Source: an uncultured Acetatifactor sp.
GTDB lineage: Bacteria > Bacillota > Clostridia > Lachnospirales > Lachnospiraceae
Length of the DNA: 64,000 nt
Assembly (NCBI GenBank): GCA_910579755.1
Contig: CAJTVB010000004.1
Coordinates: 62,001 to 126,000, forward strand
Direction of reading: 5' to 3'
The position numbers and the translations under genes are program-made. Shown in pieces: positions 17,005 to 26,218 of this stretch (the stretch's first letter is position 1; each line of letters begins with the position of its first letter). The notes under the pieces are model-generated. The model was not told the DNA's origin. It did no database searches and saw nothing but the letters and a program-made list of their open reading frames with translations.

Positions 17005-18156
17005 ATGAAATGGACAAATAAAGGTCATGAATATGATGCGGAATATAAAGAAATTAAAGGAAAGAAGGCTTATTATCTGTTCGGAGCAGGCGACTACGGA
17101 CGACAGTTTTTAAATATATTTAAAGATGAAATTCAGATCAGGGGTTTTATTGATAATAGCGAGGAGAAGCAGGGGAAAGCTATTAATGGTTATACCTGCT
17201 ATTCTCTGGATCAGATACAGCTTTCTGAAGATGAAGGAATTGTCTTGACAATGTCGCAGATTGCCAGAATAACTCCTTGTGAGCAATTGAAGCAGCATGG
17301 TTACAGAGAACGAGAGGATTTCTTTGTGCTGGAGGAGTTTTTATCAGTTTATTATGTATATAAATATGACAAAATATATTTTTCCAGTATTTCGTTTTTG
17401 CCAAGTACGATATGCAATTTAAAGTGTAGACATTGTCTCAACTTTAATCCCTTTGCCAAACAATTTTATGTGCGGGAATGGGAAGCGCTGGTTAAGGACG
17501 TAGATTTATTTTTTTCTTGTATAGATCGTATTATGATCTTTCATATCAGCGGTGGAGAGCCCATGCTCTATAAGCATACAGTTGACTTGATTGAGTATAT
17601 TGATAAAAACTATGGGGATAGAATTGACACATTGCGGACGATAACGAACGGGACGATAGTACCGAAGGATGAGGATCTGATAAGGATATCAAAATGCCGG
17701 GTCGAACTTGTGATTGATGATTATCGTGAAGCGGTGCCCAGGTATAATGATCAATTTCATGTTTTGACCCAAAAATTGCAGGAGTTTGGAATACGTTTTT
17801 ATATTAACAAAGCGGATAATTGGATTGATCTGGCGCCGGAAAGAACCGATTATTCCTGCTGGACAGAAGAAGCGCTGGAAAAGCATCGATCTGACTGCTG
17901 CCAGTCCTGGCAGGAATTAAGAGACGGAAAGCTGTATAACTGTAATTATGCGGCTTATGCATCAGTAGCAGGAATCGGAGGAGAGCAGGATCAGGAAGAG
18001 ACATATGAATTGAAAACATTTTCTGCTGAAAAGAAAAAAGAACTAGTGGAATTCCGATTAGGATATACGACGAAGGGATATACAAATTTTTGCCGGAAAT
18101 GTCGAGGGTTTACGCCTGAAAATTTTGAAATGGTAGCGCCTGCCGTGCAGGTGTGA
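17005..18156 (+). CDS. Radical SAM/SPASM-like protein with N-terminal Rossmann module
   Basis: This 383-residue protein has two parts. Residues 20-115 form a Rossmann-like module (YYLFGAGDYGRQ, then FIDNSEEKQG), of the kind repeated across the locus. Residues 130-380 are a radical SAM domain with ICNLKCRHCLN (CxxxCxxC, about residue 137) and ISGGEP, plus C-terminal cysteines CCQSW, CNY and CRKCRG that suggest an auxiliary cluster of SPASM type. Such enzymes carry out difficult C-H chemistry on peptides or sugars. The substrate is unknown; its place between glycosyltransferases and the glycyl radical enzyme favours a sugar or glycolipid substrate. Start ATG 17005 follows GGGAGAG. Confidence 0.8.
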   Translation: MKWTNKGHEYDAEYKEIKGKKAYYLFGAGDYGRQFLNIFKDEIQIRGFIDNSEEKQGKAINGYTCYSLDQIQLSEDEGIVLTMSQIARITPCEQLKQHGYREREDFFVLEEFLSVYYVYKYDKIYFSSISFLPSTICNLKCRHCLNFNPFAKQFYVREWEALVKDVDLFFSCIDRIMIFHISGGEPMLYKHTVDLIEYIDKNYGDRIDTLRTITNGTIVPKDEDLIRISKCRVELVIDDYREAVPRYNDQFHVLTQKLQEFGIRFYINKADNWIDLAPERTDYSCWTEEALEKHRSDCCQSWQELRDGKLYNCNYAAYASVAGIGGEQDQEETYELKTFSAEKKKELVEFRLGYTTKGYTNFCRKCRGFTPENFEMVAPAVQV

Positions 18157-18179
18157 GACGGGGATAGGAAGAACATTTC

Positions 18180-20751
18180 ATGTTTATCACTACATATGCA
18201 GATCAAGCATTTGGTGTGCTGGAAGAATGCGTAAAAAAATATAAAAAGATAATCATATGTCCATTTGGCGAAAGAGGCAGACAGGTAAAGAGAATTTTAA
18301 ACGCTGAGTTTGGAATCAATGAAATTTGCATTGCTGATAATAATTATATTGGTAAATTACCTGTGATAAAGTGTAATGATATACCTGATAACCTGCCGGA
18401 AGATACTATGATACTGCTGTGCTGTGAAAATCCTGAAGCAAAAAGGCAGATACGTGATTCGCTTTCCAGACTTTCCGCGATTCCGGTAGTGGATGTTTTC
18501 CCGGAAAACAAATTGTATATTTTCAACTGGGGGCAAGTGAATCAGGAAGACGAGCAGAGGAATCAATTAAATTTGCTTTACGGAAAACTGCATCGGCTTG
18601 TCTTTGACGGAGATGATAGTGCATATTCGGTATTAAAGAATTATAGAAAAGAGGATTTGCCACGTGATTTTGAAATCTTTCTTGCAGAAAATGTTATGAA
18701 TAAGTCGCTCCAGCGCGCATACAGCTTATTGCTGTATGCAATGTTGAAGGAGCTGCATATTGAAAAGGAGGAGCCTTTAGCCGGTAAGGCATCCTATCGC
18801 GCTGTTAACCGGACATATCCTGCAGGCGTAAAAGAAGAACTATATCAATTGGAAAAAGATAAAAGAATAAATGAAAGTGAGTCTAATCTAATAAAGGATG
18901 CATGGGATATGCGCCTGTTTACCCGGTTTCCGGGTGGGCATGTGGTTCCAGGATATGAGAGGCTTTTAAAGAGGGGGATTGGAGAATATTTATCGGAATT
19001 AAGAGAACGTTATATTACTGCAGAGAAGGGTGGAAATAAGGACAAATGTTTGTTTTATGAAGCGGAAATAGCAGCTGTCAGAAGTCTGCAGGAATTGTTG
19101 ATCAGATATGCCAGGACGGCAGAAGAGCATATGGTTGATAGTAAAATATGCAGACAAATAAAGAAAAACTGCGAGTATATCTCATCCGAACGACCTAAAT
19201 GTTTGGAGCAGGCGCTTCAGCTTCTTTGGATCATGCATGAGCTGATGATAGCAGAGGGGAACATTAAAGGTATTTCTATGGGCAGGATGGATCAATATTT
19301 ATATCCGTTTTATGAACAGGATATAAGCATGGGTCTTTTATCGGAAACGGAAGCCTATGAATTGATTTTATGCTTTTGGAAAAAATTTGCGTTTGACAGA
19401 AAAGCATTGGCTTTTCAAAATGTTACGATTGGGGGAAAGGATAATCCATTGACAGCGCTTTTTTTGAAGGCGCAATTAGAAACAAGAGCCAATCAGCCGA
19501 TGCTTTCGCTGAGGATTAATCAGAGCACCTCCGATGTGATATGGAATAAAGCGATTGATACGATTTCAACAGGGATGGGCGTTCCGGCTTTGTTTAATGA
19601 TGACTGTATCATCAGGGCTAAACAATATGCCGGGATCAGCATGGACGATGCTACAAACTATTCTATTGTAGGATGTGTCGAACAAACGATAGGAGGCAAA
19701 GAGTATTCTCACACGGAGGGACTTAGACTGAATCTTGCCAAGCTCCTTGAACTAATGATGTTTCAGGGCTTTTGCCCAGTGACTGGGAAGAGATATTTGC
19801 TTTCCAGGTCCTGTGAATTGCAGAACTTTTCCAGCTTTGATGAATTTTACGATTGGTATAAGGCGGAATTATATTTTCTGATAGATCGATCCTGCCGTTT
19901 GCTTAACCAGGCAGATATTTCATATGGAAGGAATTGGCCGGCGCCATATTTGTCTCTTTTTATGGAGGGCTGTATTGAAACAGGAAGAGATGTTACAGAC
20001 GGCGGAGCGGTTTATAATAATTTATCTATTAACTTTGCGGGAATGGCGAACGTTGTAAATGCTTTTTTTGCTGTTAAGAAAATTGTGTATGATGAGAAAA
20101 AAATTTCACTTATGCAAATTCCTGAGATTTTAAGGAATGATTTCAAGGGGTATGAGGATCTGAGAGAAGAAATTGGCCGGCTGCCCAAATATGGAAATAA
20201 CAATAGGGAAATTGATAAATATGCGGAGAGTCTTGCGGAACATATTATTTTAGCGATGGAACGGAGGACTACACATAGAAACGGAAGGTTTCAGGCGGGG
20301 TTTTATACAGTGACGCTTCATGCGGAGATGGGAAAATATATGCTTGCAGCCTTTGATGGAAGAGAAATGGGGACAGCGCTTGCAAGTTCATTGTCACCTG
20401 TGCAGGGAACAGATTTAAGAGGGCCGTTAGCAGTGTTTCATTCCATTACTAAGATGCCAATGAGCAAAATGTCTAATGGAATGGTGTTGGACTTAAAATT
20501 TGCACCCGAATTTTTCAGGGGGGGGGGCAAAAAAGGAGAAGATTAAAACGGCGGTTAGGGCATATTTTGATATGGGCGGAATGGAAATCCAGTTTAATGT
20601 GGTAGAACGTGAAACGCTATTGCAGGCTCAGGAGCATCCGGAAAAATATGAAAATTTATTAGTGAGAGTTTCGGGATTCAGCACATATTTTGTAGAATTG
20701 GACAAAGTGCTTCAGGATGAAATTATCGCAAGATATATGCATCGAATTTGA
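18180..20751 (+). CDS. Glycyl radical enzyme with N-terminal Rossmann module, split by a frameshift at a G10 tract
   Basis: Residues 1-110 are a Rossmann-like module (IIICPFGERGRQ). Residues about 125 onward are a pyruvate-formate-lyase-superfamily body: GHVVPGYERLL, GRMDQYLYPFYE, GVPALFNDD, and the catalytic SIVGCVEQ with Cys499 and Glu501. GCVE marks the dehydratase/lyase clade rather than true PFL, which has two adjacent Cys. As read, the frame ends at 20546, just after a run of ten G (20518-20527). The missing C-terminal domain lies in the +1 frame to 20751 and holds QFNVVERETLLQAQ and the radical site RVSGFSTYF. Losing one G joins the frames into an 856-residue enzyme with radical Gly832. 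Without this domain the protein cannot carry a glycyl radical. It could be a phase-OFF allele, a recent mutation or a homopolymer read error. The activase at 15295 is its probable partner; the substrate is unknown. Confidence 0.88.
20518..20527 (+). repeat. Run of ten G, candidate slippage (phase-variation) tract
   Basis: Ten consecutive G bases within AT-rich coding sequence of the glycyl radical enzyme. As read, the enzyme is out of frame beyond the tract; nine G (or twelve) would restore it. Poly-G tracts of this length are classic slipped-strand mispairing sites in surface-glycan genes of other bacteria. Confidence 0.85.
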
Positions 20752-20809
20752 AAGCAAACTTTCAAATATTGAATTGATACCCGCCGAAGGCGGACAAAGA
20801 GGTATATGT

Positions 20810-22081
20810 ATGGAAGCTTGGAAATTTGTAATATGGGGAGCGGGGGAGCGGGGAAAGCTTATCACAGAGTTTTTAGGCGAATCACAGATTGCCGCCTATA
20901 TTGACAGTGATAAGGCAAAGCAGGGAAAGGCCTGGCTTAATCGTCCCGTTATAAGCTTTGCTGAATATAAAATAAAGTATGAAGAATGTTTTGTTATTGT
21001 TACACCTGTGGACGAAGAACCTATATTAAGCGAATTAGAAAGCAATCATATTAAAAGGTATTTTCGAATGTCCCATCTTCCTTCTGAAATGCAGGGATAT
21101 GGAGACACAAATTTTTTTGATAAGCTTCTAATTCCACAGTCAGAGACCGGTAGCAATATTATTTTGGGGACAACCTTGTACTCATGCTTATTGTATAGGA
21201 AATTAACGGACGCAGGGAATGACAATGTTTATCTGTTTTCAGCAGGGAGCGGGGAATTGGAGAAACAGATTGAGAAATATCTTCATTGCAGGTTTACTTC
21301 CCGGATCAACCCTGAAAAAGACAATATTTTATTGACGACTCCGGAGTATAACGGAGAGGAGATATATTACAAGAAATACGTAACGGATTTATTTGATTTA
21401 TCGGAAAAGCTTCCACAATATTATAATCCTGACATGGAAGCATTTCATAATATTCATAGTAAAAAACGATGCTTTATTGTTGCTACAGGGCCCAGCTTAC
21501 GAGAAGAGGATCTGAGGTTATTAGCTGAGAATAAGGAAATATGCTTTGGAGTAAACCGCATTTTTCATGTGGATGAGAAGCTGTGGAAACCTCAATATTA
21601 TATTTTTGCAGACAGGGCTGGAATGCGGCAGTATTGGAATGAGATTGCGGCTTATGATGTGGAGGAAAAGTTTTTGGGGGACTCTTATTGGGAGGACACT
21701 TCATGGAAAGGGAATGCGCACAGGATGCATGTTGTAACTGGTCACAGTTTTCCGATAATGCCGGAATTTTCTGAGAAGTTGGAAAGAAAGGTATATGCCT
21801 ATGGAACGGTAACTTACATGGCTATCCAGCTGGCAGTGTACATGGGGTTCTCGACCATATATTTACTTGGCGTGGACTGCAATTATTCAAAAAACAGCAC
21901 CCAAAATTATTTTTTTAAGGATCAGAGAAAAGACAGATATAATCACTATGTAGATCGAATGGTGCTTGCATATAGACGGGCAGGAGAATATGCAAGAGCC
22001 CATGGAGTGGAGATTTTCAATGCATCCAGGGGAGGAAATCTCGAAGAGTTTGAACGTGTTTGTTTCGATGAAATCTTATGA
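20810..22081 (+). CDS. DUF115 (Maf/MptE-like) protein with N-terminal Rossmann module
   Basis: This 423-residue protein starts with a Rossmann-like module (FVIWGAGERGKLI at residues 6-18, then YIDSDKAKQG). From about residue 210 it has a DUF115 domain: KRCFIVATGPSLRE, ICFGVNRIF, YYIFAD, and TYMAIQLAVYMGFSTIYLLGVDCNYS. DUF115 proteins include the Maf motility accessory factors, which transfer nonulosonic acids to flagellin in Campylobacter, Magnetospirillum and clostridia. A role as protein-glycosyltransferase for a CMP-activated acid is therefore likely, given kdsB and neuA-like genes nearby. ATG 20810 is preferred over in-frame ATG 20717 because it has AAAGAGGT upstream and avoids overlapping the glycyl radical enzyme. 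It ends 7 nt before the next chosen start. Confidence 0.8.
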   Translation: MEAWKFVIWGAGERGKLITEFLGESQIAAYIDSDKAKQGKAWLNRPVISFAEYKIKYEECFVIVTPVDEEPILSELESNHIKRYFRMSHLPSEMQGYGDTNFFDKLLIPQSETGSNIILGTTLYSCLLYRKLTDAGNDNVYLFSAGSGELEKQIEKYLHCRFTSRINPEKDNILLTTPEYNGEEIYYKKYVTDLFDLSEKLPQYYNPDMEAFHNIHSKKRCFIVATGPSLREEDLRLLAENKEICFGVNRIFHVDEKLWKPQYYIFADRAGMRQYWNEIAAYDVEEKFLGDSYWEDTSWKGNAHRMHVVTGHSFPIMPEFSEKLERKVYAYGTVTYMAIQLAVYMGFSTIYLLGVDCNYSKNSTQNYFFKDQRKDRYNHYVDRMVLAYRRAGEYARAHGVEIFNASRGGNLEEFERVCFDEIL

Positions 22082-22088
22082 GGCGTTA

Positions 22089-23315
22089 ATGGGAGACGAA
22101 ATGAAAAAGAAAAAGGATTATCTGGAAGAAGTTGTGAAATATTCAGAAAAATATGAATGCATAGCGATTTATGGAGCAGGAAAAGTAGGGGTCGGCTTGT
22201 ATAAAGATTTAAAAGCGCGGGGTATCGATGTAAAATACTTTATTGTAACTTCAAACGTTGGACAATTAGCGAATATGAGTGAAATAGCAGGAGAAGATGT
22301 CCCAATTATGCAGATCGACGAAGCGCCTGATTTAGAGAAAACAGGAATCATCATAGGCGTTTCCCTGGGAAAGGTATCCGGAGTTATTAAAAAGCTGGAA
22401 GAATACGGTATATCGGAGTATGTCACTCTGCAACAGGAATATGTGGATACTATATTAGAGGAATTCAATATACCCAAAATGGAAATTACTACGATTATCG
22501 GATGCGCGGTTAATTGCAGGTATTGTCCACAAAGGCTGCTGACGAGCAACTACTGGATGGCGGATAAGGAACGGGAAAAACGGATGTCGTTTGACACCTT
22601 TAAAATCTGTATAGATAAGTTGCCAGAAGTGACACAGATTTTTTTTGCCGGAATGTCAGAGCCGTTTTTGAATGAAGAATGTATTCATATGATACAATAT
22701 GCGGTTGAAAAGGGGCATCGGGTTGGAGTATATACAACCTGTGTCGGATTAAATCTGGAGGATTGTAAAGAGCTGGTGAAAATGCCGGTTGAATCTGTGA
22801 TTCTTCATGTGCCTGATGAGGAACGTTTTGCGCATATTGATTGCACGGAAGAATATTGGAAGGTTGTAGAACTGATGCTTGAGGCGGTAAAGGAGAATGG
22901 TCAGCCCTTTGTTGACTCCGGTTCCTGCCAGGGAACGCCGCTGAAGGAATTTATGGAACTGAATCATGGAAGAATCAGGGTTGAGACATATTTACATGAC
23001 AGGGCAGGAAATTTATCTTCCGATCAGGAAGAAGTACTGGAGTCATGCGGATATATTGGCGGAGAAATATATTGTTATCACAGCGGCGCCAGGCTGGATC
23101 ATAACATTCTATTGCCGGACGGAAGCGTAGTTCTTTGCTGCATGGATTATGGAATAAAGCATGAAATTGGAAATTTGATGAAAAGTACATATGAAGAAGT
23201 CATGGAGGGGAGAGAACTTAATAATATACGGGAAGCTCTGAAGGATGATACGAAGGAGCTTTTGTGCAGAAGATGTACATATGCGGTAAAAGTGAAAAAT
23301 TCATCATCCGAATGA
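22089..23315 (+). CDS. Radical SAM/SPASM-like protein with N-terminal Rossmann module
   Basis: This protein is about 408 residues. Residues 20-115 are a Rossmann-like module (CIAIYGAGKVGVG). The radical SAM part follows with IGCAVNCRYCPQ (CxxxCxxC, about residue 135) and MSEPFLN, and a C-terminal set CCMDYG, GNL and CRRC that fits a SPASM-type auxiliary cluster. It is a second, divergent copy of the architecture at 17005. The start is uncertain: ATG 22089 (GAGG 6 nt upstream) and ATG 22101 (GGGAG upstream) are both good, while longer in-frame starts overlap the DUF115 gene. The chemistry and substrate are unknown. Confidence 0.8.
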   Translation: MGDEMKKKKDYLEEVVKYSEKYECIAIYGAGKVGVGLYKDLKARGIDVKYFIVTSNVGQLANMSEIAGEDVPIMQIDEAPDLEKTGIIIGVSLGKVSGVIKKLEEYGISEYVTLQQEYVDTILEEFNIPKMEITTIIGCAVNCRYCPQRLLTSNYWMADKEREKRMSFDTFKICIDKLPEVTQIFFAGMSEPFLNEECIHMIQYAVEKGHRVGVYTTCVGLNLEDCKELVKMPVESVILHVPDEERFAHIDCTEEYWKVVELMLEAVKENGQPFVDSGSCQGTPLKEFMELNHGRIRVETYLHDRAGNLSSDQEEVLESCGYIGGEIYCYHSGARLDHNILLPDGSVVLCCMDYGIKHEIGNLMKSTYEEVMEGRELNNIREALKDDTKELLCRRCTYAVKVKNSSSE

Positions 23316-23345
23316 TCAGAGAATATAAGGGCCAGGGGGTGTCAG

Positions 23346-24422
23346 ATGAACAGGGATGATTATATTGAGAAGCTAAAATCTTTATTCGAAAGGTATTCTA
23401 TCATAGAAGCTTACAAAAAAAAGCTTATATTTTGGGGGACAGGAGCTGTTGCAGAAGCCTGGTGGGATGATATGAATGAGGCCGGACTTATGCCGAAATA
23501 TGTGGTTGATTCAAAGAAGGCAGGAGCTAAATTTAAGGGATATGATATTGTCTCTCCTGAAGAAATAGCAGGAGCAAGTGATTGTGCGATTGTGATTATG
23601 AGCACAAATCCGTATCTATATCAGGAGATTACAGATCAGATCAAAGGGATGAATTTGGGAGTGCAGCATGTTTTCTCTTGTTCGGCATTGTACTATTGGT
23701 TCTGCCGGGAAAGAATTATCAATCTGACAAAGGAACTGGACGACGAAGATTCGATGGAGTCGTTGATTTCTTTGATGAAAGCCAGGATGGAAGGGAAATT
23801 GCTTAAGGATAGTGATCTCAATAACAAGCAATATTTTCCAATATATCTTTTTTCCCGTTGGGACGATAGAGAGGTGTATGTGGATGCAGGGGCTTTTGTG
23901 GGTGACACGCTGGAAATGTTTCTATTTGAAAAATTCGGGACATTTGAATCATATTATGCATTTGAACCATTGCGAAAAAATTTTGAGGCGCTTAAGTTTC
24001 GTGTAGAACGATTAGAAAGGGAATGGGGAATCGAAGGCAAAATAGTATGTGTCAACCAAGGCCTGGATAAGGAAATAGGAGAACAAAAAATGTCTTCTTT
24101 GTTTCCGGTTGGTGCAACGATAGGGACGAATGAAGAAAAAGTTGGATTGGAAATAATTAAAACGGTGTCCATTGATGAATATTTTGAGGAGAAGAGAATT
24201 TCTACAATTAAGGCGGATATCGAAGGAAAAGAGATGGATATGCTGATGGGGGCAGAAAAGTCCATTAAGAAATGGAAACCAAAGATGGCAATCAGTATAT
24301 ATCATAAACCTTCGGATTTATATAAAATTTTCGAGCTTATCAAATCATTTGACTTAGACTATAAATTTGCTGTCCGCTGCCACTGCGCAAGCGGCGGAGA
24401 TACTGTATTGTATGCATATTAA
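23346..24422 (+). CDS. FkbM family methyltransferase with N-terminal Rossmann module
   Basis: This 358-residue protein has a Rossmann-like module at residues 20-115 (KLIFWGTGAVAEAW, then VVDSKKAGAKFKG). From about residue 175 it has a SAM-dependent FkbM-type methyltransferase with VYVDAGAFVGDT (SAM-binding loop), YAFEPL, and the conserved IKADIEGKEMDMLMGAE. FkbM enzymes O-methylate sugars or polyketides. The gene has a ribosome binding site (AGGGGGTG) and lies 30 nt after its neighbour. It probably methylates a hydroxyl of the glycan, which is inferred from context. Confidence 0.85.
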   Translation: MNRDDYIEKLKSLFERYSIIEAYKKKLIFWGTGAVAEAWWDDMNEAGLMPKYVVDSKKAGAKFKGYDIVSPEEIAGASDCAIVIMSTNPYLYQEITDQIKGMNLGVQHVFSCSALYYWFCRERIINLTKELDDEDSMESLISLMKARMEGKLLKDSDLNNKQYFPIYLFSRWDDREVYVDAGAFVGDTLEMFLFEKFGTFESYYAFEPLRKNFEALKFRVERLEREWGIEGKIVCVNQGLDKEIGEQKMSSLFPVGATIGTNEEKVGLEIIKTVSIDEYFEEKRISTIKADIEGKEMDMLMGAEKSIKKWKPKMAISIYHKPSDLYKIFELIKSFDLDYKFAVRCHCASGGDTVLYAY

Positions 24423-24466
24423 AAGTCGGGATATTGTGAATATACCCGACAAAATAAGGAGATAAC

Positions 24467-25423
24467 ATGTATAGATTACATAATCTTGGAATTGACGCAA
24501 AAATTGACTGGCTTGTGAAAAAAGGAAAACTAATTAATAAGAAATTAATTATTTATCCATGGAATCAGGATAGTATTCATATGTATCAATATCTAATTCA
24601 GAGATGGGGGGAGCAGTATGAAACGTTTATTGTGGACGATGAGGTAAGCCGATACAATAAGTCTGTTTTAAGCATTCAGGATATGGAAACGGTATGTGTT
24701 AATGATACATATGTGGCTCTTTTGATTACGAATGAAGATACATTTAGTGATTATCTGCATAGAAGAGGAATGCCATATGAAAATATATATGTTATAAAGG
24801 GAGACTTGCTTACTGCACAGGACGCACTGATAAAATGCGGAGAAGATACATCAATATGCACGGTTTTGGATGTTGGATGCGGAAAGGGAAGTCATTCGGG
24901 AGTATTTTTGGAGTATGGAAAGAGAGTGACGGGAATTGATGCAGGATTTACCTGCAGGATTCGAGATAATTATGCGTTTGAATTTATACAGGATGATTTT
25001 ATTGCACATAGTTTTTTAGAGCAGTATGACTTGGTTTGGTGTGCCCATGTATTGGAACATCAATTGGCTGTTGGCGAATTTATAAAAAAATTATTTTCGT
25101 GCTGCTAGGGCAGCGGCAAGGTGGCGATCACTGTTCCTGATGAAAAAGAAGGAAAGGTTATTGAAGGGCATGTAAATAATTGGAATGCGGGACTGCTGAT
25201 GTACAATGTCATTCAGTGCGGGTATAGTTGCAGACACGCCGCTGTGAAATCATATGCGGGAAACGTCAGTGTGATTGTACCAAAAGAGCCGATTGATAAA
25301 AATTACGATTATAGAGCCGTAGAAAATTCGCGCCCTTATTTTCCTGAAAGCATGAAGTGTGGATGTAATCGGTTTGGTGGAATCCTTTTTGATGGAAACA
25401 TCGAAGAGCTAAACTGGAATTAA
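24467..25423 (+). pseudogene. SAM-dependent methyltransferase interrupted by an in-frame amber codon
   Basis: One continuous frame from 24467 to 25423 is broken only by TAG at 25106-25108. The first 213 residues hold a degenerate Rossmann-like module (KLIIYPWNQDS) and the start of a class I methyltransferase (VLDVGCGKG SAM loop, IDAGF, WCAHVLEH). The frame then continues with GSGKVAITVPDEKEGKV, the expected strand after the catalytic helix, and runs about 100 residues to a normal end. A single CAG-to-TAG change would explain it. As read, it would give a truncated, probably inactive enzyme. Low-level read-through, a restart at GTG 25121, or a sequence error are alternatives. Confidence 0.8.
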
Positions 25424-25449
25424 GCCAGATTGGAAAGGATTTGTTGAAA

Positions 25450-26196
25450 ATGAAAAAGATAATAGCTGTGATTCCTGCAAGATATGAGTCCTCTCGTTTT
25501 CCGGGAAAGCCATTGGCAATGATCGCAGGTAAAACCATGATTGAGAGAGTATATGAACGTGTCAGAGAGATGCCGGAAATTGAAGAGGTTCTGGTGGCTA
25601 CAGACGATGAAAGGATTTACGATGCAGTATCCTCCTTTGGTGGGAAGGCTGTAATGACAGGACAGTGTAATTGCGGAACCGAGAGAGTATATGAGGCTAT
25701 AAAGAATCTGGAGTGCAATATTGTAATTAACGTGCAGGGCGACGAGCCCTTGATCCGAAAGGAAATGATCAGGGATTTGCTGGATGCTATGAAGGACGAA
25801 AATGTTTTAATGGCAACTCTGCGGAAAAGAATCGTGTCCCGGGAGGAAATTCAAAATCCAAATGTGGTTAAGGTAATAGTGGATAGGAATGAGGATGCAT
25901 TATACTTTTCCCGCTGTCCGATCCCTTATAATCGCGACGGAATAGAAGGCGTATCATATTTTAAGCATATAGGTTTATATGGATATAAGAAGACTTTTTT
26001 ATGTGATTATGTGAAAATGGACAAATCGACTTTGGAAAGATGTGAAAATCTGGAACAGCTGAGAGTGTTGGAGAATGGATTTCCGATTCGGGTGAAGGAA
26101 ACTGTTTATGAGAGCATGGGGGTAGATCTTCCAGAACATATTAATCAAGTAGAGAGAATGCTTCAAGATGAAATGGGTGCGGTTGTGTTATTTTGA
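25450..26196 (+). CDS. kdsB: 3-deoxy-manno-octulosonate cytidylyltransferase (CMP-Kdo synthetase)
   Basis: KdsB joins CTP and Kdo to make CMP-Kdo, the donor for Kdo transfer. The 248-residue protein has the family's full pattern: AVIPARYESSRFPGKPLAMIAGKTMIERVYE, VATDDERI, NVQGDEPLI, and YFSRCPIPY with HIGLYGYKK. ATG 25450 is used; a TTG at 25441 is also in frame but sits too close to GGAAAGGA. It heads a three-gene Kdo set (kdsB-kdsA-kdsD) with short gaps. A Kdo pathway is unexpected in a presumed monoderm, where it cannot serve lipopolysaccharide. Confidence 0.93.
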   Translation: MKKIIAVIPARYESSRFPGKPLAMIAGKTMIERVYERVREMPEIEEVLVATDDERIYDAVSSFGGKAVMTGQCNCGTERVYEAIKNLECNIVINVQGDEPLIRKEMIRDLLDAMKDENVLMATLRKRIVSREEIQNPNVVKVIVDRNEDALYFSRCPIPYNRDGIEGVSYFKHIGLYGYKKTFLCDYVKMDKSTLERCENLEQLRVLENGFPIRVKETVYESMGVDLPEHINQVERMLQDEMGAVVLF

Positions 26197-26218
26197 GTAG
26201 AAAAGTAAGAGGATTATT

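Noticed and set aside
25106..25108. Pyrrolysine read-through of the amber codon
   Set aside because: Pyrrolysine occurs in methylamine methyltransferases, not in class I SAM methyltransferases, and no pyl genes are visible. A nonsense change is simpler.
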